From the NCBI RefSeq assembly GCF_001721645.1, contig NZ_CP017141.1, forward strand, positions 868,001 through 932,000: 64,000 nt of DNA, written 5' to 3'. The notes under the pieces were generated by a model. That model was given only the letters and a program-made list of their open reading frames with translations, was not told where the DNA came from and searched no databases. The translations under genes were made by a program, and so were the position numbers. How positions within the stretch are numbered: position 1 is the first letter of the stretch; every line of letters begins with the position of its first letter. Positions 45,947-54,293 of the stretch are shown in pieces. The stretch comes from Pedobacter steynii (GTDB lineage: Bacteria; Bacteroidota; Bacteroidia; Sphingobacteriales; Sphingobacteriaceae).

Positions 45947-45977
45947 TTAAAATATCTGGTTATTCTTTTGAATTCAA
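45947..45977 (-). promoter_or_regulatory. Predicted promoter of the 45741-36039 PUL operon
   Basis: On the minus strand TTG (45975-45977) is followed after exactly 20 nt by TATTTTAA (45947-45954), a relaxed match to the TTG-N20-TAnnTTTG pattern. The same spacing is seen at 31915-31945. Transcription would start in the AACCAAACC repeat just before the micro-ORF. Confidence 0.45.
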
Positions 45978-46022
45978 CTTAATTTTGTCACTCGCAACTT
46001 CATCTAAACAATATGATTTTAT

Positions 46023-46040
46023 GTAGCCTTGCAGGGCTAC
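46023..46040 (-). terminator. Hairpin at the end of the 46037 gene, possible weak terminator
   Basis: GTAGCC and GGCTAC form a perfect 6-bp stem with a 6-nt loop, overlapping the TAG stop of the DUF4965-type gene. The following minus-strand sequence ATAAAATC is not a clear U-run, so termination strength is doubtful. Confidence 0.4.
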
Positions 46041-48538
46041 TTCTTTGTATTACTATTTCCTTCTTTAGGATCTTTATTCCATTTACGTTCCAGTAGTTTT
46101 ATAAAATATCCGCCCACTACACTCCTTGCCGTGAAATTCTGACGAACGGCATCTTTGGTTTCATGCCAGTCGCTGATTGGAGAGCGGGAAGGGGTTTCTA
46201 TCGCATATAAATAAATCGGATCTATTAAAGCTTCGAAATCCGGGCGGTTGCCGGCCAATACCGAGGTCCAGAGTACCCAATCCGATTTCGTATAAGATTT
46301 ACGGCTATCAAGGGGTAAACCATACTTATTCTGCTTGCTCAGGTAATACTTCACTTCCGTATCATAAACCGTTTTAGTAAACAGCCCAAGATTTAACAAC
46401 TTGTCCCATACCAAATTATACTTTTGGCTCCAGGTTCCTTTCTGACCAAAAGCCAGGCTATAATGATCTCCATCATCTGCCAGCTCCATCCATTTCTTAG
46501 CCATTTCTCTGGCCATATGGGTATACTTTACCGAAGTTTCGGTATCACCAAGTTCCTGAGCCATCCAGCCATAGGCACCGAGCGCGACAATTGCTTTGAT
46601 GGATAAATTGGCATTTCTGTTCAGGTGCCCGGCAAAATCATCTGTACACAACTGATTGCCAGGGTCAAACCCTTCTTTACTCAGGTATTTTGCCCAGGTG
46701 CTCAGGGAACTCCAGTGCTTTTTAGCATAGGCCGGATTACCCTCTGCTTTTACTGCCGCAGCAGTAATGATGATCATATTACCCGATTCCTCTACCGGCA
46801 TATCTTCGCCATAAGTCTGGCCATTTGCCAGAGGATAGGATCCCAGATCATGTGCCGGATAGGGCTTTTTCCACCGCCCGCTTTCACTATACTCAAACAT
46901 TCCATTCAGTAAACCTTTAACCAGTTCAGGGTTATAAGCCAGAAATAAAGGAGCAGATGGGTACGTAATATCGACGGTATAGATGGAACCATTGCTATAG
47001 TTCTCTTTTGACATAAACAATAACTCTCCCTTTGGGCTCTTTACTAATTTATGGGCTGAAATCGCCTGTCTGTAAGCAATCACACATAACCCGGCATACT
47101 TTGCTCCTCCGGATGCTAAGGCATCAGCATACATTTCGGCGTCGAATTCATTGCACTTTTTGATGATCGGAGTATATTCAGCAGCGGATTTTTGAAGCAG
47201 GGAACCGAAGGTCCTGCTGCCATCATTGTTCCACCAGGCTTTTAGGTTTTTACCAAAATACTGTACAGACTCCAGGTCTTCATAGGCCAGCATCACAAAC
47301 TGCCGTTTTGCACGATGATCTACCAGACCAAAATCCAATACCGTATTCAGCGCATACTTTGTGCCTTTAACCTGACCCGCGTTTACAGGTATTCCTCCCG
47401 ACTGGAATAAGGCGGGACTTGCAGCAGCGGGGGCAATAAATTGCGTGCTTTTCTGTGACTCTGGTACTGCCACATATACATAACCCCAGTCTATGCGTAC
47501 ATTATCCCCACTTTTTTGCAGGACTGGCTGCGCCGTTGTACCGGCTCTTAAAACCGACAATCCAGGAAGGCTAACTGATTCTGCAACAATTTCCTGAGCA
47601 GGAGAATGTACCGCAATATCAGAGGATGCGCTAAACAGAACTTTAACCTGATGTTTCTTTTTATCGTTAGACTTCAGCTCGTAAGTAAGGTAAGAAACAG
47701 GTCTGGAAATCAGCTCCAGATCGTTCATCAATAAAGGAGAGGTAAAAGTAAGCGCCAAATCAATACCACCGCATTTAAATGTATAGGCAGTCTGGGTTGC
47801 TTTTATTATCCTGCTGCCCTGTTCGGCCGGAATAGTTTTAGGATTATTTGCCGGATCATCAGTAACCAGCCCGATATCCAGCCATTGTCCGCCGGCAGTA
47901 TTTGCGATATGAACCGCTAAAACATTATTTCCTTTTTTCAGGCTTTTTAAGGCTTCTTCTTTTATAGGGACATATTCATATTTATGTGGTGCTGTGAACC
48001 CTTTTTTACGGAGAACCTCTACCCCATTTAAATACACTTCGACCTGATCATCATGGCTGATTTTAAGATACAATACCTTTGGCATGCGCTCATTGAGTTG
48101 AAAATTTCTAAGCGCCCAAAGCTCGTTGCTTTTCCATTTTGTTCCTGCCTGATCGGAGGGATTTCCAAAAGGTGCCAGACCTGATTTCCATGCCGAAGCA
48201 TCGAAATCAAGTTCATTCCAGTCATTTTTTGGTGCAATCTCTGTAAAGCTCAAAGGGTAAACTTTTTCATCTGCAGCGGGCAATATGGTTTTATAAACCT
48301 TTTCAGCAGGTCCCAGGAAATTATAAGTCTTACCGTCTACCTGAATTAATCCGCTCAGCGCCTGTTCAGCACCTGTCCAATGGGTGCTTACCGACTCGTT
48401 CAGCTGATCTGTATTTGACCATATACTGAAATATGGGTCATGAGTAATTAAGGGATAGGATGGCGCTTTACTTTGCTGTGCATAAGCGACAACTGAAGTC
48501 AGTCCGAAACTAATAACGATTAAAATTCGACGGATCAT
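46037..48538 (-). CDS. GtaA/DUF4965-type secreted protein with inserted galactose-binding domain (copy 1)
   Basis: About 833 aa from ATG at 48538, which starts the signal peptide MIRRILIVISFGLTSVVAYAQ; the frame extends to a TTG at 48559. Domains: DUF4964 (PSYPLITHDPYFSIWS, about 24-85), an inserted jelly-roll typical of galactose-binding domains (DWNELDFDASAWKSGLAPFG to AVHIANTAGGQWLDIGL, about 100-220), DUF5127 (about 235-450), then the helical DUF4965/DUF1793 part (AYRQAISAHKLVKSPKGELLFMSKENYSNGSIYTVDITYPSAPLF, DMPVEESGNMIIITAAA). Related fungal proteins are called glutaminase A, but the alpha/alpha fold and PUL context suggest a glycoside-acting role. It is closely related to the gene at 49757. 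Confidence 0.85.
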   Translation of the reverse strand: MIRRILIVISFGLTSVVAYAQQSKAPSYPLITHDPYFSIWSNTDQLNESVSTHWTGAEQALSGLIQVDGKTYNFLGPAEKVYKTILPAADEKVYPLSFTEIAPKNDWNELDFDASAWKSGLAPFGNPSDQAGTKWKSNELWALRNFQLNERMPKVLYLKISHDDQVEVYLNGVEVLRKKGFTAPHKYEYVPIKEEALKSLKKGNNVLAVHIANTAGGQWLDIGLVTDDPANNPKTIPAEQGSRIIKATQTAYTFKCGGIDLALTFTSPLLMNDLELISRPVSYLTYELKSNDKKKHQVKVLFSASSDIAVHSPAQEIVAESVSLPGLSVLRAGTTAQPVLQKSGDNVRIDWGYVYVAVPESQKSTQFIAPAAASPALFQSGGIPVNAGQVKGTKYALNTVLDFGLVDHRAKRQFVMLAYEDLESVQYFGKNLKAWWNNDGSRTFGSLLQKSAAEYTPIIKKCNEFDAEMYADALASGGAKYAGLCVIAYRQAISAHKLVKSPKGELLFMSKENYSNGSIYTVDITYPSAPLFLAYNPELVKGLLNGMFEYSESGRWKKPYPAHDLGSYPLANGQTYGEDMPVEESGNMIIITAAAVKAEGNPAYAKKHWSSLSTWAKYLSKEGFDPGNQLCTDDFAGHLNRNANLSIKAIVALGAYGWMAQELGDTETSVKYTHMAREMAKKWMELADDGDHYSLAFGQKGTWSQKYNLVWDKLLNLGLFTKTVYDTEVKYYLSKQNKYGLPLDSRKSYTKSDWVLWTSVLAGNRPDFEALIDPIYLYAIETPSRSPISDWHETKDAVRQNFTARSVVGGYFIKLLERKWNKDPKEGNSNTKK

Positions 48539-48562
48539 AGGTATAGGGAATCTTTTCAATGG

Positions 48563-49732
48563 TTATTTGGATACAGAAAATTTATAAATGGACTGGCTTT
48601 GGTAAGATTCGCCTGGTTTCAATACCGTACTTGGAAAGGATGGCTGATTCGGGCTGTCAGGAAAATGCTGCGTTTCTAAAGCAAAGGCGGTTCTGAAATC
48701 ATCTTTATGATTTCCTTTCATCGTGTTTTTGCTTTGCATAAAATTTCCACTGTAAAACTGCAATCCCGGCTGATCGGTATATACGCTCATCACAATTCCG
48801 GTTTTATCACCGGTAACAATCGCAATGGCATCATTAACCTGGTGTGGATTTAATACGAAATTATGATCGTACCCCTTGCCGTTCTGAAGTTGAGTATCTT
48901 TGGCTTCAATATCCCGGCCTATTGTTTTAGCATGGGTAAAATCAAATGGACCGCCTTTCAGATCTTCTATTTTACCGGATGGAATTAAAGTAGAATCAAC
49001 AGGGGTATATTTGTCTGCATTGATTTTAAGCAAGTGATTTAATATACTTCCACTTTGAGATCCATTGAGGTTAAAAAAGGCATGATTGGTTAAGTTTACA
49101 ACCGTATTTTTATCGGTACTAGCCTTATAACTGATCTTAAGGGCATTGTCATCGGTTAAGGTATAGGTTACCGTAACATTCAGGTTTCCAGGGAAACCTT
49201 CTTCCATATCTTTTGATAAATACCGCAGTTCTAAGGTCTGTGAATCCAGCAAACTGGCATCCCAGACCACATCCTGATACCCCTTTTTTCCACCATGTAA
49301 AGTATTACTGCCATTATTGGTGAAGATTTTATAGGCTTTGCCATCTAAAGTAAAGCGTCCTTTTGCAATCCGGTTGCCATAACGACCAATCGTTGCGCCA
49401 AAATAAGGCTCAGTAGATTTCTGGTATCCATCAATGCGGTCAAATCCTGCAACTACATCCACCAGCTTACCTTCTTTATCCGGGACCAACAGTCCAACCA
49501 GCCGGCCACCAAAGTTAGTGATCAGTGCTTTTGAACCGGACTTGTTTTTAAGGCTGTACAGGTGAACGGGTTTATCGTCTATCAGCTTCTCAAAGGCTTT
49601 AGCGGAAATGTTACTGGTATCCGAAACACCCTGATCCTGCGCAGATTTTTGCGTAGAAGAATTACAGGCAGCCGCTAAAAGCAAGGTCCCTGTAACTAAA
49701 GGTGTCATCGTTTTTCTTAAATAAGTTTTCAT
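48563..49732 (-). CDS. galM: Secreted aldose 1-epimerase (galactose mutarotase) lipoprotein
   Basis: A protein of 389 aa that interconverts alpha and beta anomers of released sugars. Lipobox LLLAAAC gives lipid Cys23, so it acts in the periplasm or at the outer membrane. GalM motifs: FGGRLVGLLVPDKEG, GATIGRYGNRIAKGRF, NTLHGGKKGYQDVVW, catalytic His217 in NLTNHAFFNLNG and catalytic base Glu353 in ALETQHFPDSPN. It lies between two GtaA/DUF4965 paralogues with 24-nt gaps on either side. A mutarotase here suggests that the neighbours release aldoses whose uptake needs a given anomer. Confidence 0.93.
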   Translation of the reverse strand: MKTYLRKTMTPLVTGTLLLAAACNSSTQKSAQDQGVSDTSNISAKAFEKLIDDKPVHLYSLKNKSGSKALITNFGGRLVGLLVPDKEGKLVDVVAGFDRIDGYQKSTEPYFGATIGRYGNRIAKGRFTLDGKAYKIFTNNGSNTLHGGKKGYQDVVWDASLLDSQTLELRYLSKDMEEGFPGNLNVTVTYTLTDDNALKISYKASTDKNTVVNLTNHAFFNLNGSQSGSILNHLLKINADKYTPVDSTLIPSGKIEDLKGGPFDFTHAKTIGRDIEAKDTQLQNGKGYDHNFVLNPHQVNDAIAIVTGDKTGIVMSVYTDQPGLQFYSGNFMQSKNTMKGNHKDDFRTAFALETQHFPDSPNQPSFPSTVLKPGESYQSQSIYKFSVSK

Positions 49733-49756
49733 CAGTCTATTGTTTTTAAAGGTTCA

Positions 49757-52219
49757 TTACCTTTTATTCAGCATGTAATCCAATAATTTTATAGCATATC
49801 CCCCCACTACACTACGCGCCTGGAAACCTACCTGCTTTCCATTGGTGGTCTCATGCCAGTCACTCATTGGAACTCTATCCTCAGTTTCCATGGCAAACTT
49901 ATAAACCGGGTTTACCAGTTTATCGAAATCAGCGCGGTTATCAGTAAGCGTCGCAGTCCAGATGATCCAGTCTGATTTGGTATAAGTACGGCGACTGTCC
50001 AGCGGCAGGCCGAATGCATTTTGTTTATTCAGGTAAAATTTGATTTCTTTCTGGTATACCTCTTTTGGAAAAATATCCAGGTTCAACACCTTATCCCATA
50101 CCAGATTGTATTTTTGGCTCCAGGAATCTTTGTGATCAAAAGTTAGTGCAAAATGATCTCCGGCATCAGCCATCTGAATCCACTTTTGAGCCATTTCCTT
50201 TGCCATATTTTTATATTTTTCTGCCACTTCAGTTTTACCTAATTTTTCCGCAAGCATGCCATAGCTACCCAGGGCAACGATTGCTTTAACAGATAAATTG
50301 GTATTACGGGCCAGGTGACCGGCAAAATCATCGGTACACAATTGGTTGGCAGGATCAAATCCCTCTTTGCTCAGATAATCTGCCCAGATGCTTAATGTTT
50401 CCCAATGTTTTTTAGCGTACTCTGCATTTCCTTCAACTTTGGCGATTGCTGCAGTTAAGATGATCATGTTTCCAGATTCTTCAACTGGCATATCCTCACC
50501 ATAGGTTTGCCCGTTTGCCAAAGGATAAGTACCCAGATCATGTGCTGCAAATGGTTTTTTCCATCGCCCACTTTCGCTATAATAGAAGATTCCATTTAGC
50601 ATGCCTTTCAGCAGATCAGGATTATAGGCAAGAAACAAAGGTGCGGAGGGATAGGTCACATCTACCGTATTGATAGAGCCGTTACTAAAGTTCTCTTTTG
50701 ACAGGAAAAGCAGATCGCCCTCCGGGCTTTTCACCAGCTTATGTGCAGAAATGGCTTGTCTATAAGCAAGGACACAAAGTGCTGCATATTTATCGCCTCC
50801 GGCTTCCAGTGCTTTTTTATACATCGCAACATCAAAATCATCGCATCTTTTGATGATCTCTTTATAGCTTTCCGCAGCACTGACCAACTCGTTTTCGAAA
50901 GATTTATCTCCATTGGTATTCCAGTATGCCTTAAGGTTTTTCCCGAAATACTGAACCGATTCCAGGTCGTCATAGCCAAGCATCAGGTATTGTTGTTTTG
51001 CGGTACTTCCTACCTGTTCGAAAGACAATACGGTACTTAAGGACAATTTGGTGCCGGTAGCAGAAGTCTGCAGAGCCATTTTATCAGGCTTAACAAAACT
51101 GCTTACCGCATTTTTTAGCGGAACAACATACTGGCTGGTTGACGCGGCGGATGGAGCTGCCACATACAGATAACCCCAATCTATCCGAAGGTCATCACCG
51201 GATTTTTTCAGCACTTTCTGGTCGGCAGTTCCGGCTTTCAATACGCTTAAACCATTTGCATTTGCTTTCGACACCTGTACCCGCTGCCCGGTGGTATTCA
51301 CCGCAATATTCGTGGAAGCATTAAAAAGTACCTCTACCTGATGTTGTTTTTTATCATTAGAATGTACACGATAAGTGATATAAGAGACCGGCCTGGATAT
51401 CAGGTTCAGATCGTCCATCAATAAGGGAGAACTGAAGGTCACCAGGAGATCTACCCCTCCCGCTTTGAACTCATAACTGGTTTGAGTGGCCGTAATGTTA
51501 ACTCTTTTCTGTTGTGCTCCGGCAAGCTGTTTTACAGGTACAGCGCTGGAAATTAGTCCGGCATCAAGCCATGCACCACCAACGGTATTTTTGATGTGAA
51601 CGGCGAGTACGTTTTTACCTTTTTTAAGGTTTTTTAATACCGCGTCCTTTAATGGGATATAAGAAAACCGGTTACTGGTCCAGCCAATAAAACTATATAC
51701 CAGATCGCCATTCAGGAAGACCTCAATATTATCGTCATGGTTCAGTTTTAGCGTAAGGTCTTTTAGTGCAGGGTTGCCCAGTTCAAAAGTTCTTCTAACC
51801 CAAAGTTCTTTTGAGGTCCAGGCTGTACCTGCACCATTGACCACATCACCGAATGGAGCACTACCAGATTTCCAGCCGGATTCTTTAAAGTCGATACTGT
51901 TCCAGTTTGCTGCCGGGGCGGACTCTGTATAGCTGAACTGATAATCCTCATCATCGGATGTCGGAAGCACATTGGTGTAAGGCTTTGAGCTTGCCCCTAA
52001 AAAACTATAGGGGATTCCATCAACCTTAATGACACCTGTTAATGATTGTTCTGCACCTGTCCAGTGCCTGGTGACAGCTGTATTAACCTGATCTGTGGCA
52101 GACCAGATGCTAAAATAAGGGTCGTGAGTAATTAACGGATATGATGGAGCAATACGTTCCTGAGCGGAGGCATTCAACAGCATAGCCGATAAAGCTAAAG
52201 TGATCAATAATCGTTTCAT
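49757..52219 (-). CDS. GtaA/DUF4965-type secreted protein with inserted galactose-binding domain (copy 2)
   Basis: A protein of 820 aa with signal MKRLLITLALSAMLLNASAQ. Same domain order as the copy at 46037-48538: DUF4964 (PSYPLITHDPYFSIWSATDQ), an inserted jelly-roll (NWNSIDFKESGWKSGSAPFGD to GAWLDAGLIS), DUF5127, and DUF4965/DUF1793 (GQTYGEDMPVEESGNMIILTAA, DSRRTYTKSDWIIWTATL). The two copies share long identical stretches in the helical half and differ more in the jelly-roll. The start context has AAACCAAACAC. Second gene of the GH2-led operon, 33 nt after it. Confidence 0.85.
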   Translation of the reverse strand: MKRLLITLALSAMLLNASAQERIAPSYPLITHDPYFSIWSATDQVNTAVTRHWTGAEQSLTGVIKVDGIPYSFLGASSKPYTNVLPTSDDEDYQFSYTESAPAANWNSIDFKESGWKSGSAPFGDVVNGAGTAWTSKELWVRRTFELGNPALKDLTLKLNHDDNIEVFLNGDLVYSFIGWTSNRFSYIPLKDAVLKNLKKGKNVLAVHIKNTVGGAWLDAGLISSAVPVKQLAGAQQKRVNITATQTSYEFKAGGVDLLVTFSSPLLMDDLNLISRPVSYITYRVHSNDKKQHQVEVLFNASTNIAVNTTGQRVQVSKANANGLSVLKAGTADQKVLKKSGDDLRIDWGYLYVAAPSAASTSQYVVPLKNAVSSFVKPDKMALQTSATGTKLSLSTVLSFEQVGSTAKQQYLMLGYDDLESVQYFGKNLKAYWNTNGDKSFENELVSAAESYKEIIKRCDDFDVAMYKKALEAGGDKYAALCVLAYRQAISAHKLVKSPEGDLLFLSKENFSNGSINTVDVTYPSAPLFLAYNPDLLKGMLNGIFYYSESGRWKKPFAAHDLGTYPLANGQTYGEDMPVEESGNMIILTAAIAKVEGNAEYAKKHWETLSIWADYLSKEGFDPANQLCTDDFAGHLARNTNLSVKAIVALGSYGMLAEKLGKTEVAEKYKNMAKEMAQKWIQMADAGDHFALTFDHKDSWSQKYNLVWDKVLNLDIFPKEVYQKEIKFYLNKQNAFGLPLDSRRTYTKSDWIIWTATLTDNRADFDKLVNPVYKFAMETEDRVPMSDWHETTNGKQVGFQARSVVGGYAIKLLDYMLNKR

Positions 52220-52252
52220 ATATGTGTTTGGTTTGTGTGTTTATCTTAAAAA

Positions 52253-54085
52253 TTAGGGGGTAACCAGATACAATCTGTCGTTCGCCGCTTTTATTTTTGC
52301 TTCAGGAAGTTTCAGAACCCTGTCGTAAGTCATCAGTCCGTTTGTTTCCTGCTCCACATCGGTGGTTTGTGTGTACACTGCTGCAGATAATCCTTTTTTG
52401 ATTAAACCTTCAATACTTCGGATAAATGAATCGTATTTCTCAAAAAGCTCATCGGCAGTTTTGAAAGACTGGTATCCCCAGTTGTCTTTTTCTTTCCAGG
52501 TATGGCCTGATACCGGTAAGCCCAATCCGCCGAACTCTCCCAGCACAATAGCATGAGTGGGACCAAAAAGGTCTGGTCTCGGCATTTTCGGGTCCGGATA
52601 ATGATGCAGATCCACGATATCGCCGGTGATGACGTGATTGCCTCCGCTCGCACTATTTACCAATCTGGAAGGGTCTTTTGCTTTGGTCCATTCCGCAATT
52701 TCTTTCGTTTTAAATTGCCCCCAGGCTTCATTGAATGGAGTCCAGACCACAATGGATGGGAAATTATGAAGGTCATCCATAATTTTACTCCATTCCTTAC
52801 GATACATCGCTTCTGATTCAGGGCTACGGTTTTTATCCGTTCCTCCCATTGTACCGAGATTGGGTTCCCAATGATTGCCAAGATCACCACTAGGCATATC
52901 CTGCCATACCAGCATCCCCAACTTATCACATTCATAATACCATCTTGCCGGCTCTACTTTAATGTGTTTTCGGATCATATTAAAACCCATTTCTTTGGTT
53001 TTCAGGATATCAAAAATCAAAGCTGCTTCTGTAGGAGCGGTATATAAACCATCCGGCCACCATCCCTGATCAAGGGGACCATATTGAAAGACAAACTCAT
53101 TGTTTAACAACATCCTCTGAATGCCATTCTTATCCCTGGCCATTGATGATTTACGCATGGCAAAATAACTACTGGCTTTATCAATGACCTTCCCTTTGCG
53201 CAGGACTTCAACTTTAAGATCATATAAGAAAGGATTTTTCACAGACCATAGTTTTGGATTTTCTATGGCTAAAGAAATCGCCTCGTTAACAACTGCTTCT
53301 TTTTGAGCAACTTTATTTTCACCATCCAGCGCCGTGATTCTAATCTGATCACCAGGTTGCGCAGACTCCACATTTACATGTACTGCCAGTGTTTTCGCAT
53401 CAATATCCGGGGTTTGTCTGGTCGCTACGATATGTGTTTTCGGAACGCTTTCCAGCCATACAGTTTGCCAGATTCCGGTAACTGGTGTGTACCAGATCCC
53501 TTCAGGTTTCCTTACCTGCTTACCTCTTGGCTGTGGTCCTTCGTCGGTTGGATCCCATACACGCACTTTTATTTCCTGTGTTCCGCCTTTTTTAAGCAGA
53601 CTGGTAATGTTAAAAGTAAAAGGGTCAAAACCACCCTCATGCTTACCCGCACTTTTGCCATTCACAAAGATTTCAGCCTGCCAGTCTACCGCTCCAAAAT
53701 GTAATAGTACTTCCTGATTTTTCATGGAAGCCGGAACAGTAATATTGTTCTTATACCACAAGACGCTATCCTTGCCTACGGTTTTGGTTACGCCTGATAA
53801 TGCCGATTCTACCGCAAAGGGCACCAGGATACTACCTTGATATTTTACCGGGTCATTTTGATTTTTTGGGGTAATTGCGTAGCTCCACAAGCCATTCAGG
53901 TTTTTCCAGTTTTGGGTACGCACAAGTTGCGGACGGGGATAATCCGGCAATGGGGATTTAGGATCCACCTGTTCTGCCCAGGGCGTTACAATTCGATCTT
54001 TAGTTAACGCCCATTTTTTTTCCTGCGCATGTAGTGAAGAGTAGCTGAGCACAAAAAGCAATGCGCCAGATAATATTTTGTTCAT
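52253..54085 (-). CDS. GH2 family glycoside hydrolase (beta-galactosidase/glucuronidase-like)
   Basis: This secreted retaining glycosidase of 610 aa has signal MNKILSGALLFVLSYSSLHAQ. Sugar-binding jelly-roll (about 45-215), Ig-like domain (about 220-310) and TIM barrel (about 320-600). The acid/base is Glu453 in WTPFNEAWGQ and the nucleophile Glu517 in LGEFGGLGL. It is short for GH2 and lacks the extra C-terminal domains of LacZ. It heads the four-gene minus-strand operon ending at 46037. Its promoter region is shared with the divergent GH127 gene and holds the HTCS-type repeat. Substrate: a beta-linked sugar, not decidable here. Confidence 0.92.
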   Translation of the reverse strand: MNKILSGALLFVLSYSSLHAQEKKWALTKDRIVTPWAEQVDPKSPLPDYPRPQLVRTQNWKNLNGLWSYAITPKNQNDPVKYQGSILVPFAVESALSGVTKTVGKDSVLWYKNNITVPASMKNQEVLLHFGAVDWQAEIFVNGKSAGKHEGGFDPFTFNITSLLKKGGTQEIKVRVWDPTDEGPQPRGKQVRKPEGIWYTPVTGIWQTVWLESVPKTHIVATRQTPDIDAKTLAVHVNVESAQPGDQIRITALDGENKVAQKEAVVNEAISLAIENPKLWSVKNPFLYDLKVEVLRKGKVIDKASSYFAMRKSSMARDKNGIQRMLLNNEFVFQYGPLDQGWWPDGLYTAPTEAALIFDILKTKEMGFNMIRKHIKVEPARWYYECDKLGMLVWQDMPSGDLGNHWEPNLGTMGGTDKNRSPESEAMYRKEWSKIMDDLHNFPSIVVWTPFNEAWGQFKTKEIAEWTKAKDPSRLVNSASGGNHVITGDIVDLHHYPDPKMPRPDLFGPTHAIVLGEFGGLGLPVSGHTWKEKDNWGYQSFKTADELFEKYDSFIRSIEGLIKKGLSAAVYTQTTDVEQETNGLMTYDRVLKLPEAKIKAANDRLYLVTP

Positions 54086-54180
54086 AAAATTTAAATTTGG
54101 TCAGGTCTGTAAAACAATCAATTGTCTGCTTCGAACAAGACCAAATATTGGACTTTTACCTTTAGATCGCTCTACAGTTC

Positions 54181-54212
54181 TGTATCATAATTTCTTCATA
54201 TTGTATCAATCT
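54181..54212 (+). promoter_or_regulatory. Predicted HTCS (AraC-type) binding site in the GH2/GH127 divergent promoter
   Basis: TGTATCATAA at 54181 and TGTATCAATC at 54202 repeat in the same orientation with a 21-bp period. They share TGTATCAATCT plus scattered positions with the site at 32020-32053 (26 of 34 aligned bases). TAACTTG at 54247-54253, 35 bp downstream, is a near -7 element for the GH127 gene. Confidence 0.6.
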
Positions 54213-54293
54213 GTCACTCCACCAGAGAATAGCTGGTATTTTACAATAACTTGTCGTCAAAACAGGTACACACAATGCACCATTTATAAGACT

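Noticed and set aside
54078..54293. N-terminal extension of the GH127 frame
   Set aside because: It covers the divergent promoter and the HTCS-type repeat. The signal peptide begins at ATG 54294.
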